A stretch of 40,548 nt of DNA from Oscillospiraceae bacterium (GTDB lineage Bacteria > Bacillota > Clostridia > Oscillospirales > UBA929). The stretch spans positions 1 to 40,548 of the forward strand of contig WRJE01000013.1 of assembly GCA_009782385.1 (NCBI GenBank), written 5' to 3'. Under the pieces are notes generated by a model, which made no database searches, was not told the origin of the DNA, and worked only from the letters and a program-made list of their open reading frames with translations. Made by a program: the position numbers and the translations under genes. Positions 28,925 to 37,043 of the stretch are shown in pieces. The stretch's first letter is position 1. Each line of letters opens with the position of its first letter.

Positions 28925-29071
28925 TTGTATTGCAGATGGGGCAGGTTCTGGGGCTTTGTCATAATCGCCTTCGGGGCGGGAATAGTTGTCGCATCTCTGA
29001 TACCCGCGTTTATTCTAACGCTTCTGGTCGGTCTGGGACTTATCGCGCTGGGTTGTCTTCTTTGCAGATAA
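28925..29071 (+). CDS. 48-aa hydrophobic small protein
   Basis: MYCRWGRFWGFVIIAFGAGIVVASLIPAFILTLLVGLGLIALGCLLCR*; SD AGGGAGG at 28911; start TTG 28925 or GTG 28922. Below the track cut-off. Confidence 0.7.
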   Translation: MYCRWGRFWGFVIIAFGAGIVVASLIPAFILTLLVGLGLIALGCLLCR

Positions 29072-29084
29072 GGGGGGTGTTGCT

Positions 29085-29162
29085 GTGAAAATTATGGTTA
29101 TTAGCTCTCCGAGGTTTCTACGGAGATTTCTTCGCCGTGTTTTCAGAGTCCACAACGTATAG
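29085..29162 (+). CDS. spoVM: SpoVM-like small amphipathic sporulation protein
   Basis: GTG start; MKIMVISSPRFLRRFLRRVFRVHNV*; matches SpoVM length and pattern (B. subtilis MKFYTIKLPKFLGGIVRAMLGSFRKD) including Pro9. SD AGGGGGGTG. Confidence 0.75.
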   Translation: MKIMVISSPRFLRRFLRRVFRVHNV

Positions 29163-29168
29163 ATACCG

Positions 29169-29199
29169 GCGCGCCGCTCCCGGCGCGCTCTTATTTTAT
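29169..29199 (+). terminator. Rho-independent terminator after the SpoVM-like ORF
   Basis: GCGCGCCG-CTCC-CGGCGCGC followed by TCTTATTTTAT. Confidence 0.8.
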
Positions 29200-29338
29200 A
29201 TTAACACGCAATATATGTCAAATTTATGATAAGACTAAACCCCCAGTCTTTTTCTTTTTCGCGATACTATTTCCCGACATATGCCGTAGAAAACATGGTG
29301 TAGAATAAAAAACGAATCAGTTTTCGGAGGCGATAACA

Positions 29339-31678
29339 TTGAAAGAATCGGTTTTGGGACAAGGCGGGGCGGTCATATCAGCGGGACAAGCTATCAAGCG
29401 GGCGGTAAAAACAAAGACATCACACTATCTGGGTCTGGCGTTTATCGGTTTTTTACTGTCGAGGGCGTTTGTATTAGGGGGATTATCGCCGTTCGCGGCG
29501 GCGTTCGTTGCGGCGCAATGCCGCGATAATGACGGACGCGGCAATAAAGCGTTGGACGCGGTATTCGCCCTGTCGGGCGTACTGTTGGGGTACATATCGG
29601 GAGGAGCTGCCGCAAACATACGCTACATCGCGGTATGTGTGCTTATATTCAGTTCGTGTATGCTGTTCAGAGATTCGGCAGCAGCAAAAAAACGGATTCT
29701 CGCGCCGCTGTCCGCCTTTTCCGTTATGAGCGCGACAGGAATAGTATTTTGGTTTTCAAACGGCGCGGAGGCTCTGCCGTTGATTCTGCTTATTACCGAA
29801 CTGCTGATGACGGCAGGGTGCGCGTATTTGTTCGAGGTCGCCGCCGAAACCGAAGAAACACAGCTCATGAACGCCGGACGGCTGCTTATCGCGTCATGCT
29901 GCCTGATGTCGCTGTCAGGCTTTGAGTTGGGGACACTAAGTCCGGCGCGTATTATTGCCGTATGCGCGGTTCTGCTCATATCGCACAGAGCGGGCGCAGG
30001 CATGGGCGCGGGTACGGGGCTCTGCGCCGGTTTGGTTATGGACTTGGGATTGGGGTTTCCTTTTTACAGTACGGCATACGGGAGCGCGGGACTTAGCGCG
30101 GGACTGTTCAAACGAGCCGGAAAACTGTTCGGAGCGTTGGCTTTTGTCAGCACGGGCGCGGTTACCGCGTTGTGGGCGGTCAGCAATACGCAAAGACTGT
30201 CGGTCATGTTGGAGTATTTTATCGCCTCGGTGGTATTTCTGCTCATTCCCGACACGTTATTCTCAAAACTGACTTTCAGCGCGGTACAGACAGACAGCGC
30301 GGGGCGTTCGGAACGTATGCGGAGCTATATAAAACAGCAGTTAAACGCGGCGGGCAAGGCGGTTACAGATGTTCACAGCGAGCTTGCCGAAGCTGTTGAC
30401 CGCTCAAAGAGAAGCGAGGGCATAGAGGTGGTATTTGACAGGACATCGAAGCAGGTCTGCCAGAGATGCTCGCAGGTCAGGAGATGTTGGGAGGACGATC
30501 AGCGGCTTACATACTCCTCCATTCGTTCCGCCGCCGTTCTGTGTGAAAAACGCGGTTGGCTCGAGCGTTCGGACTTCCCCGCCGCCTTTTCGGGTCGCTG
30601 CCCGCATTACCGAAACTTTGTTGATACGGCAAACCGCGAGTTGGGTGCAATGCTCAGTCGCCGTCAATACGGTGCGCGTATAAGCGAGAACCGTGATAGG
30701 TTATCGCGGCAGTACGCCGAGTTCGGGCGTATTTTAGAAGGCGTGTCGGATATGCTTGACTTACGGTTTGACAACGCCGCCGAAAAAAGACTGACCCGTT
30801 GGCTTATGCGGAAACAGTTATCCGCAACGGCGGAGGTATACTCACTGCCCAACGGACGGATGTGCGCGAAAATCAACGGTGAGAACATATCGGTTCTGCT
30901 CACGGATAAACGGGAATTTACGCTTGAGGTATCACGGGAATTGGGTTGGTTGGCTAATGAACCCGATATGCAGCCGAACGCATCGTTAAATCAGATAACA
31001 TTATACGAAGCCGAACCGATGAGCGTTACGCTAGGAATAGCCACACATAAACGAGACGGACAGGCAATCAGCGGCGATACGGGTACATATTTCAAAAGCG
31101 AGGACGGCACATTATATATCGCGCTTTCAGACGGCATGGGGAGCGGCGAACAAGCAGCCTATGACTCAAGGCAAGCGGTATCGCTGTTGGAAAAACTCAT
31201 TAAGGCGGGCATTTCGCCCGAAAATGCCCTTGCGACGTTAAACTCCGCGCTGTGCCTTAAAAACTCGGATACATCCGTGTTCGTAACGCTAGATTTGCTC
31301 GCGCTCGATTTGTTGAGCGGGCATTTGAAATCATTCAAGCTCGGAGCCGCGCCGACTTATATACTTCATGACGGGATACCGCGGAAGCTGAGTGGCAACG
31401 CACTTCCCGCCGGCTTGGATTCGGACTGCAAGCCGCAGGCGGGACGTGCAATGCTTGAGGACGGCGATTGGGTCGTGTTAGTTACAGACGGCATTGCGGA
31501 CGGTGAAAATGACGGGTGGCTGATGAAGGCACTGTGCAAGATAGACGAGGCGGACTCGCCGCGCGACTGTGCCGCGCGTGTACTAAGTCAGGCACTGAGA
31601 AACGGCGGAGCGGCGGACGACATGACCGCGCTGGTGCTGAAAGCGCGGGTAAATGAGAACGCGCGAAATTTTTCTTGA
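29339..31678 (+). CDS. spoIIE: Stage II sporulation protein E (PP2C phosphatase)
   Basis: Multi-TM N-terminus, C-terminal PP2C domain (LYIALSDGMGSGEQAAYDSRQAV...DGDWVVLVTDGIADGEND). TTG start with SD GGAGG. Confidence 0.92.
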   Translation: MKESVLGQGGAVISAGQAIKRAVKTKTSHYLGLAFIGFLLSRAFVLGGLSPFAAAFVAAQCRDNDGRGNKALDAVFALSGVLLGYISGGAAANIRYIAVCVLIFSSCMLFRDSAAAKKRILAPLSAFSVMSATGIVFWFSNGAEALPLILLITELLMTAGCAYLFEVAAETEETQLMNAGRLLIASCCLMSLSGFELGTLSPARIIAVCAVLLISHRAGAGMGAGTGLCAGLVMDLGLGFPFYSTAYGSAGLSAGLFKRAGKLFGALAFVSTGAVTALWAVSNTQRLSVMLEYFIASVVFLLIPDTLFSKLTFSAVQTDSAGRSERMRSYIKQQLNAAGKAVTDVHSELAEAVDRSKRSEGIEVVFDRTSKQVCQRCSQVRRCWEDDQRLTYSSIRSAAVLCEKRGWLERSDFPAAFSGRCPHYRNFVDTANRELGAMLSRRQYGARISENRDRLSRQYAEFGRILEGVSDMLDLRFDNAAEKRLTRWLMRKQLSATAEVYSLPNGRMCAKINGENISVLLTDKREFTLEVSRELGWLANEPDMQPNASLNQITLYEAEPMSVTLGIATHKRDGQAISGDTGTYFKSEDGTLYIALSDGMGSGEQAAYDSRQAVSLLEKLIKAGISPENALATLNSALCLKNSDTSVFVTLDLLALDLLSGHLKSFKLGAAPTYILHDGIPRKLSGNALPAGLDSDCKPQAGRAMLEDGDWVVLVTDGIADGENDGWLMKALCKIDEADSPRDCAARVLSQALRNGGAADDMTALVLKARVNENARNFS

Positions 31679-31703
31679 CAACTTAAATATTCTGTGTTAA
31701 CCT
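31675..31703 (+). promoter_or_regulatory. Promoter overlapping the spoIIE stop codon
   Basis: TTGACA at 31675-31680, 17-nt spacer, TAACCT at 31698-31703. Confidence 0.55.
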
Positions 31704-31709
31704 TTACGC

Positions 31710-31790
31710 ATGAATAAGAATTATTTTTCTGTCAACACAATAATTATCGGCATTACCATTATTGGTAGTGCCTGTTGTGCTGATGGATGA
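31710..31790 (+). CDS. Putative Ile-rich leader peptide
   Basis: MNKNYFSVNTIIIGITIIGSACCADG*; six Ile codons in eight residues; ATG 6 nt after the -10, no SD. Confidence 0.45.
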   Translation: MNKNYFSVNTIIIGITIIGSACCADG

Positions 31791-31819
31791 TTACGATTCT
31801 TAGAGCTTAGGCTTTGGAT

Positions 31820-31856
31820 AGGCTTCATCGGCAGAACGCTGATGAAGCCTCTTTTG
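31820..31856 (+). terminator. Terminator/attenuator upstream of the XRE-cupin gene
   Basis: AGGCTTCATCGGC-agaac-GCTGATGAAGCCT (13-bp stem, one G-U) followed by CTTTTG. Confidence 0.65.
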
Positions 31857-31884
31857 AGCAAATTTGAAATACGGAGGAGCGGAC

Positions 31885-32433
31885 ATGACCGAACAAATTA
31901 TTGAAATCGGCGGCAGGCTCAAGGGACTGCGGGATATTATGGATATCAGTCCCGAAAAAATGGCTGATGAACTTAAAATCAGCGTCAAAGAGTACATTGC
32001 GTATGAGAACGGCGAACTGGATTTCTCGTTCAGCTTTCTGCAAAACGCGGCAAACATACTCGGAGTTGATGTCGTGGACATTATCAGCGGCGAGGCACCT
32101 CGGCTCTCGACCTGCGCCCTTGTCAGAAAAGGGGAGGGGTACAGTATTATGCGCCGTGAAGCGTATGATTACAAGCACCTCGCTTTTACCTTCCGCAACA
32201 AAAAAGCCGAACCGTTTATGGTGACGGTAGAACCCAAGGAGGGGGAAATTACCCTGCACTCACACGAAGGGCAGGAGTTTAATTATATGGTGTCAGGCAG
32301 TATTGAATTTCACATCGGCGATATCGTCTATGAACTCAATGAGGGCGACAGCGTTTATTTTGATTCAAGTCTGCCCCACGCAATGAGAGCGGTCAGAGGA
32401 CATTCACAATTTATTGCCGTGGTAGTAAAATAA
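31885..32433 (+). CDS. XRE-family HTH plus cupin-domain regulator
   Basis: N-terminal HTH (LRDIMDISPEKMADELKISVKEYIAYENG) and cupin (HSHEGQEFNYMVSGSIEFHIGDIVYELNEGDSVYFDSSLPH). Confidence 0.92.
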   Translation: MTEQIIEIGGRLKGLRDIMDISPEKMADELKISVKEYIAYENGELDFSFSFLQNAANILGVDVVDIISGEAPRLSTCALVRKGEGYSIMRREAYDYKHLAFTFRNKKAEPFMVTVEPKEGEITLHSHEGQEFNYMVSGSIEFHIGDIVYELNEGDSVYFDSSLPHAMRAVRGHSQFIAVVVK

Positions 32434-32449
32434 GAAGGAGTTAACAGAT

Positions 32450-34141
32450 ATGCCGTTATATGAAAAATTTACAGGCCGCCACCGTGACGATTACGCCACT
32501 TTGGACGACTTGCAGAAAAACTACAAACTGTCCGTGCCGGACAATTTTAACTTCGCGTTTGACTGCCTTGACGTTATGGCGGCGGAAACGCCGGATAAGG
32601 TGGCATTATTATGGGTTTCCAACGATGGCGAGGAAAAACGCTTTACTTTTGAGGACATCCGCCGCTTGTCGGTCAAAGCCGCGAACTTTTTTATCGCCCA
32701 AGGCATAAAAAAAGGCGACATGGTAAAGATTACCATGTCTAATGATTGGCGTTTCTGGTCCGTTTTAATGGGATTGCACAGGATGGGCGCGGTTTCAGTT
32801 CCCGCCACATATATGCTGACAACAAAGGATTTTGTGTATCGCATGAACTCCGCGCCGATAAAGATGCTTCTTACCACTCCGCGTTTTAATGTGGTTGAGT
32901 CGATGGAGAAGGCACTACCGGAACTGTCAAGCGTTCCCAAGCTGGCACTGTTCGGGTCATCGGAGGGGTTTGACGTTCCGGACGGTTGGATTGACTTCGA
33001 CAAGGGCATGGAGTCCGCGCCGGAAACTCCCGTTGAACGCAGCACCGTTAAAACCGATATGATGCTGATGGCGTTCTCCTCGGGTACAACAGGCTATCCC
33101 AAGATGGTATGGCACGATTTTACTTATCCGCTCGGGCATATTATGACAGGATGCTTCTGGCACCGCTGCGAAGAGGGCGGCTTGCACTACACGATTGCGG
33201 ATACGGGCTGGCTCAAAAGCCTATGGGGCATGATGTACAGTCAGTGGCTGTCGGGGAGCGCGGTGTTTGCCTATGATTATGTTAAGTTTTCGGCGGCTGA
33301 TATTCTGCAAAAGATAGAGAAGTATAAAATCACGACCTTCTGCGTACCCCCGACCATGTACCGCTTCCTTATCAAAGAGGATTTGAAGAAGTATGACCTC
33401 TCGTCCATGAAGCACTGTGTTTCGGCGGGCGAGGCTCTCAATCCGGAGGTGTTCAAGGTGTGGCAGGCGGGTACGGGACTGAAAATATTCGAGGGGTTCG
33501 GGCAGTCGGAAACCACGCTGTGCTGTTGGACGGGGTATCCGTGGATGCAGCCGCGCCTCGGGTCAATGGGACTTCCCGTCCCGGGTTACCGCATGATTAT
33601 CGCCGATGAGAACGGGAACGAGGTCGGTCCCGGCATCACGGGTGAAATCTGTATCCGCACCGATGAAAAAGGCGGCGGAAAGCCGTTCGGTATGTTTTCC
33701 GGTTACTTTCTTGACGATGAAATGACTGAAAAAGTCTGGCATGACGGTCTTTACCACACAGGCGACACGGCTTATAAAGACGAGGTGGGGTTTTATTGGT
33801 ATGTTGGGCGCACTGATGACGTGATAAAGTCATCAGGTTACCGTATCGGACCGTTTGAGGTGGAAAGCGTACTTTTGGAACACCCCGCCGTCACGGAGTG
33901 CGCCGTCACCGGAGTACCCGACCCCGAACGCGGCTACGCGGTCAAAGCCACGATAGTATTGTCACAGGGTTACGCGGGTACTCCGGAACTGACAAAGGAA
34001 CTGCAAACCCACGTTAAGAAGACCACCGCGCCATATAAATATCCGCGCATTGTCGAGTATGTCGATGCTCTGCCCAAAACAATATCCGGTAAAATCCGCC
34101 GCCTTGAAATCCGCAAGAGAGACGAATCTACTTCATCATAA
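32450..34141 (+). CDS. AMP-forming acyl-CoA synthetase (short/medium or branched-chain type)
   Basis: AFSSGTTGYPKMVWHDFTYPLGHI, GFGQSETTLCCWTGYPW, YHTGDTAYKDEVGFYWYVGRTDDVIKSSGYRIGPFEVES. Confidence 0.93.
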   Translation: MPLYEKFTGRHRDDYATLDDLQKNYKLSVPDNFNFAFDCLDVMAAETPDKVALLWVSNDGEEKRFTFEDIRRLSVKAANFFIAQGIKKGDMVKITMSNDWRFWSVLMGLHRMGAVSVPATYMLTTKDFVYRMNSAPIKMLLTTPRFNVVESMEKALPELSSVPKLALFGSSEGFDVPDGWIDFDKGMESAPETPVERSTVKTDMMLMAFSSGTTGYPKMVWHDFTYPLGHIMTGCFWHRCEEGGLHYTIADTGWLKSLWGMMYSQWLSGSAVFAYDYVKFSAADILQKIEKYKITTFCVPPTMYRFLIKEDLKKYDLSSMKHCVSAGEALNPEVFKVWQAGTGLKIFEGFGQSETTLCCWTGYPWMQPRLGSMGLPVPGYRMIIADENGNEVGPGITGEICIRTDEKGGGKPFGMFSGYFLDDEMTEKVWHDGLYHTGDTAYKDEVGFYWYVGRTDDVIKSSGYRIGPFEVESVLLEHPAVTECAVTGVPDPERGYAVKATIVLSQGYAGTPELTKELQTHVKKTTAPYKYPRIVEYVDALPKTISGKIRRLEIRKRDESTSS

Positions 34142-35357
34142 ACTGTTTAATCATATTCCCCAATATTTGCCAATACGTCAGTCTGGGTACGTCTTCCGCG
34201 GCAACGATGGGAATTTCGGCGAGTATCTGACCCTCGTATTTCACGGTTACATCGCCGAGTTTCTGTCCCTTTACAACCGGAGCGGTAAGGCTTTCGGCAA
34301 TGTTGACAACTCTCTCAAGGTTCTTGACCTGTAATTTCTCAACAAGTATCCTTGACCGCTCCGCAATCTCCGGCGCGACCTCGACCGCCGTCCCCAATAC
34401 CACGGGTATCGGTTTAGGCACTTCATCGGGGTACGCGGACGTAAGCTGATAGTTGGCGAACCCGAAATCAAGCAGTTTTCTGGCGGCGGCAAAGCGTATG
34501 TCGCTGTTGTCCGCGCCCATAATGACAGCTATCAGCTCCATGCCGTCACGCTCCGCGCTCGCGGAGAGGCAGAACTTGGCAACACTGGTAGACCCGGTTT
34601 TCAGTCCTGTCGCGCCCTGATAGAACCGAACGAGTTTGTTCGTGTTTGACAGGGTGAAAGTACCTTCGCGCAAGCTGTCCATCCAAATCGTGGTGTAATC
34701 CCTGACAGAGGGGTGCTTGAGCAGCAGTTCACGCGACATTATAGCAATATCCCGCGCCGATGTTACGTGTCCTTCTTGCGGCAGCCCGTTGCAGTTCTTG
34801 AACACCGTGTCGCTCATGCCCAACTCGGCGGCGCGGTCATTCATGCGTCCTACAAATGTCTCTTCACTCCCGGCGAGATATTCCGCCATGGCAACGCTCG
34901 CATCGTTGCCCGAAGCGATGACTATGGATTTTAGCATATCCCTTACGGTATACTCCTCGCCCTCGTGCATATAGACCTGCGAGCCGCCCATATTTTGCGC
35001 GTAAGCCGAAACAGGCACTTTGTCTTCGATTTTTATGATACCTCCGTCAAGTGCTTCCATAATAATGAGCATTGTCATTACCTTTGTGACACTGGCGGGC
35101 GGACGCGCCTCACGCTCATTGAGAGAGAATATAATGTTCCCTGTTTCCTTCTCCATAAGCAGCGCACTGGGAACGCCTAAGTCGGGCGCACTCAGCCCCG
35201 CAACAGGCAGCTCATCATAAAGCGGCGAATTGTCGAATACTTCCAGTTCGGGGAACTCCGCGAGCAGTTCCATGCGCTCCGTAACGGTCAGAGCGGCGGC
35301 ATTGATTGGCGTAAGGATAAACATTAGCGCGAAAAAAACAGCGGTCAGTCGTTTCAT
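34128..35357 (-). CDS. D-alanyl-D-alanine carboxypeptidase (DacF/PBP5-like)
   Basis: Signal peptide; ARPPASVTKVMTMLIIMEAL (SxxK), SGNDASVAMAEYLAGS (SxN), KTGSTSVAKFC (KTG). Confidence 0.93.
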   Translation of the reverse strand: MKRLTAVFFALMFILTPINAAALTVTERMELLAEFPELEVFDNSPLYDELPVAGLSAPDLGVPSALLMEKETGNIIFSLNEREARPPASVTKVMTMLIIMEALDGGIIKIEDKVPVSAYAQNMGGSQVYMHEGEEYTVRDMLKSIVIASGNDASVAMAEYLAGSEETFVGRMNDRAAELGMSDTVFKNCNGLPQEGHVTSARDIAIMSRELLLKHPSVRDYTTIWMDSLREGTFTLSNTNKLVRFYQGATGLKTGSTSVAKFCLSASAERDGMELIAVIMGADNSDIRFAAARKLLDFGFANYQLTSAYPDEVPKPIPVVLGTAVEVAPEIAERSRILVEKLQVKNLERVVNIAESLTAPVVKGQKLGDVTVKYEGQILAEIPIVAAEDVPRLTYWQILGNMIKQFMMK

Positions 35358-35430
35358 AATATGCACCCTCCAGATTAGTATCTCTAGGACATGATTATGA
35401 AACTCCGCCGCAAAATATACATATTTGGAC

Positions 35431-35670
35431 TTATGATTCTATCGCAAAATCCTTTATAGTCTTGTAGAACTCAGCTCCGTCTTCTTCCGTGCCGTGAACC
35501 TCAACCCTTATGGGTTTTGACAAGTCAACGCTGAAAATGCCCATTATGGACTTCGCATCGATAATATAACGCCCCGACACGATATCAATATCAAACGGCT
35601 GCATACACGCGGCGTTGACAAACGATTTTACATCATTGATTGACGCGAGCTGGATATCAAATACTTTCAT
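35431..35670 (-). CDS. HPr-like protein lacking the canonical phospho-His
   Basis: MKVFDIQLASINDVKSFVNAACMQPFDIDIVSGRYIIDAKSIMGIFSVDLSKPIRVEVHG; SIMG region kept, GLHARP absent. Confidence 0.8.
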   Translation of the reverse strand: MKVFDIQLASINDVKSFVNAACMQPFDIDIVSGRYIIDAKSIMGIFSVDLSKPIRVEVHGTEEDGAEFYKTIKDFAIES

Positions 35671-35732
35671 TTCTATCACCTCTGCAAGCAATTATATATT
35701 ACCCCGCAGAATAAATCAAGAGGTAATTTTCC

Positions 35733-37037
35733 ATGATTTTTTCGTGTCTGACACTCGGCTGCAAGACAAATCAAACAGAAACCGACAGTCTTGCCGAAAC
35801 TCTCATGTCGCACGGACATGAATATTCGCCATACGGCGGAGCTGTAAACGCCGTTATCATTAACACTTGTTCGGTCACGTCTGTCAGCGATAAAAAGTCC
35901 CGCGCCGCAATCAGCAGGGCGCGGCGTGACAATCCGGGCGCGGTTATTGCCGTCCACGGCTGTATGGCGCAGGCAATGACCGAAAAACCGCCCAATGTTG
36001 ATGTGCTTGGCGGAACGGGCGATCGCTCGGGTTTTATTGAGGCGTTAGAACGGGTGACGGCGACACGGGGGGCGCGTTTAATTATCAAAAACGGCGTGCC
36101 GGGGTCGTCACGCTCTACTGTAGGGGCGGTCATTGGCCGCACGCTCCAATATATAAATTCACAGCGTTTTGCGGACGCGCAAAGCGCGCCCCTACAAAAA
36201 CAGAAAACGCGGGCATTTTTGAAGGTTCAAGACGGCTGCTCTAATTCCTGCTCTTACTGCATAATACCTAGCCTGCGCGGTGAGTCGCGTTCCGTTCCAC
36301 TTGCCGATGTTGTACAAAACGCAAAGCGTTTCGCCGACAGCGGTGCGAAAGAAATAGTTTTAACAGGCATTGAAATCTCCGCATATGACGGCGGAATCGC
36401 CCATCTTGCCGCAACGCTTGCCGAAGAATTTCAGTCTATCAGATTCCGACTGGGTTCGCTCGATTCCTCCTGTGTTACAAGCGAGTTTGCGCGGATACTC
36501 TCCGCGCGGAAAAACATTTGCCCCCATTTCCATCTCGCAGTCCAAAGCGGCTGCGGCAAGACGCTTGCCGCGATGAATAGGCAAACCGAAAAAGCCGCTC
36601 AGGCTGTCAAACTCCTCCGCTCCGCTTTTGACTGCACACTGGGCTGTGATATTATAGTTGGCTTTCCGGGTGAGAGCGAAGCGGATTTTCTGGAATCCCT
36701 CGATTTTATCGAAAATCATAAATTTACATTTACACACATTTTCCCATATTCCGACCGTCCCGGCACTGCTGCCGCGTCAATGCCTAATAAACTCACCAAC
36801 GCGGAAAAACGCGCACGCGCACGCCGCGCGTCTGAGTTGTCCGACAGGCTTTTCGCCGAATCCGCCGCGAAGCAAATTTTTTTGGATGTTCTGTTTGAAA
36901 CTGAAAAGGACGGAGAAAGCATAGGACACGCGGAAAATTATTTCGAGGTTTGCGTTAAGGCGGAAAACTTGCGAAATGAGATAAGGCGTGTTAAAATACT
37001 TGGGATTAGAGGGAAAACGTTGATAGGAGAATTATAG
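35733..37037 (+). CDS. mtaB: tRNA (t6A37) methylthiotransferase MtaB (radical SAM)
   Basis: LTLGCKTNQTETDSLAE, INTCSVT, VHGCMAQ, FLKVQDGCSNSCSYCIIPSLRGESRS. Confidence 0.93.
   Translation: MIFSCLTLGCKTNQTETDSLAETLMSHGHEYSPYGGAVNAVIINTCSVTSVSDKKSRAAISRARRDNPGAVIAVHGCMAQAMTEKPPNVDVLGGTGDRSGFIEALERVTATRGARLIIKNGVPGSSRSTVGAVIGRTLQYINSQRFADAQSAPLQKQKTRAFLKVQDGCSNSCSYCIIPSLRGESRSVPLADVVQNAKRFADSGAKEIVLTGIEISAYDGGIAHLAATLAEEFQSIRFRLGSLDSSCVTSEFARILSARKNICPHFHLAVQSGCGKTLAAMNRQTEKAAQAVKLLRSAFDCTLGCDIIVGFPGESEADFLESLDFIENHKFTFTHIFPYSDRPGTAAASMPNKLTNAEKRARARRASELSDRLFAESAAKQIFLDVLFETEKDGESIGHAENYFEVCVKAENLRNEIRRVKILGIRGKTLIGEL
36119..36196. repeat. 78-bp element with TGTAGGGGCG/CGCCCCTACA inverted ends, inside mtaB
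   Basis: 10-bp perfect terminal inverted repeats; 78 nt = 26 codons, so the frame is kept; left end resembles repeat copies A and B. Confidence 0.75.
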
Positions 37038-37043
37038 AGTACG

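Noticed and set aside
29216-29306. Possible Spo0A boxes (TGTCAAA, CCCGACA) and a TAGAAT -10 upstream of spoIIE
   Set aside because: Only partial matches with unsuitable -35 spacing; not enough to call a Spo0A-controlled promoter.
31710-31790. Leader ORF read as an AgrD-like or bacteriocin precursor
   Set aside because: No maturation, export or sensor genes adjacent; the Ile codons plus the overlapping antiterminator/terminator pairing fit attenuation better. A T-box was also considered, but no GGTGG-type T-box sequence was seen.
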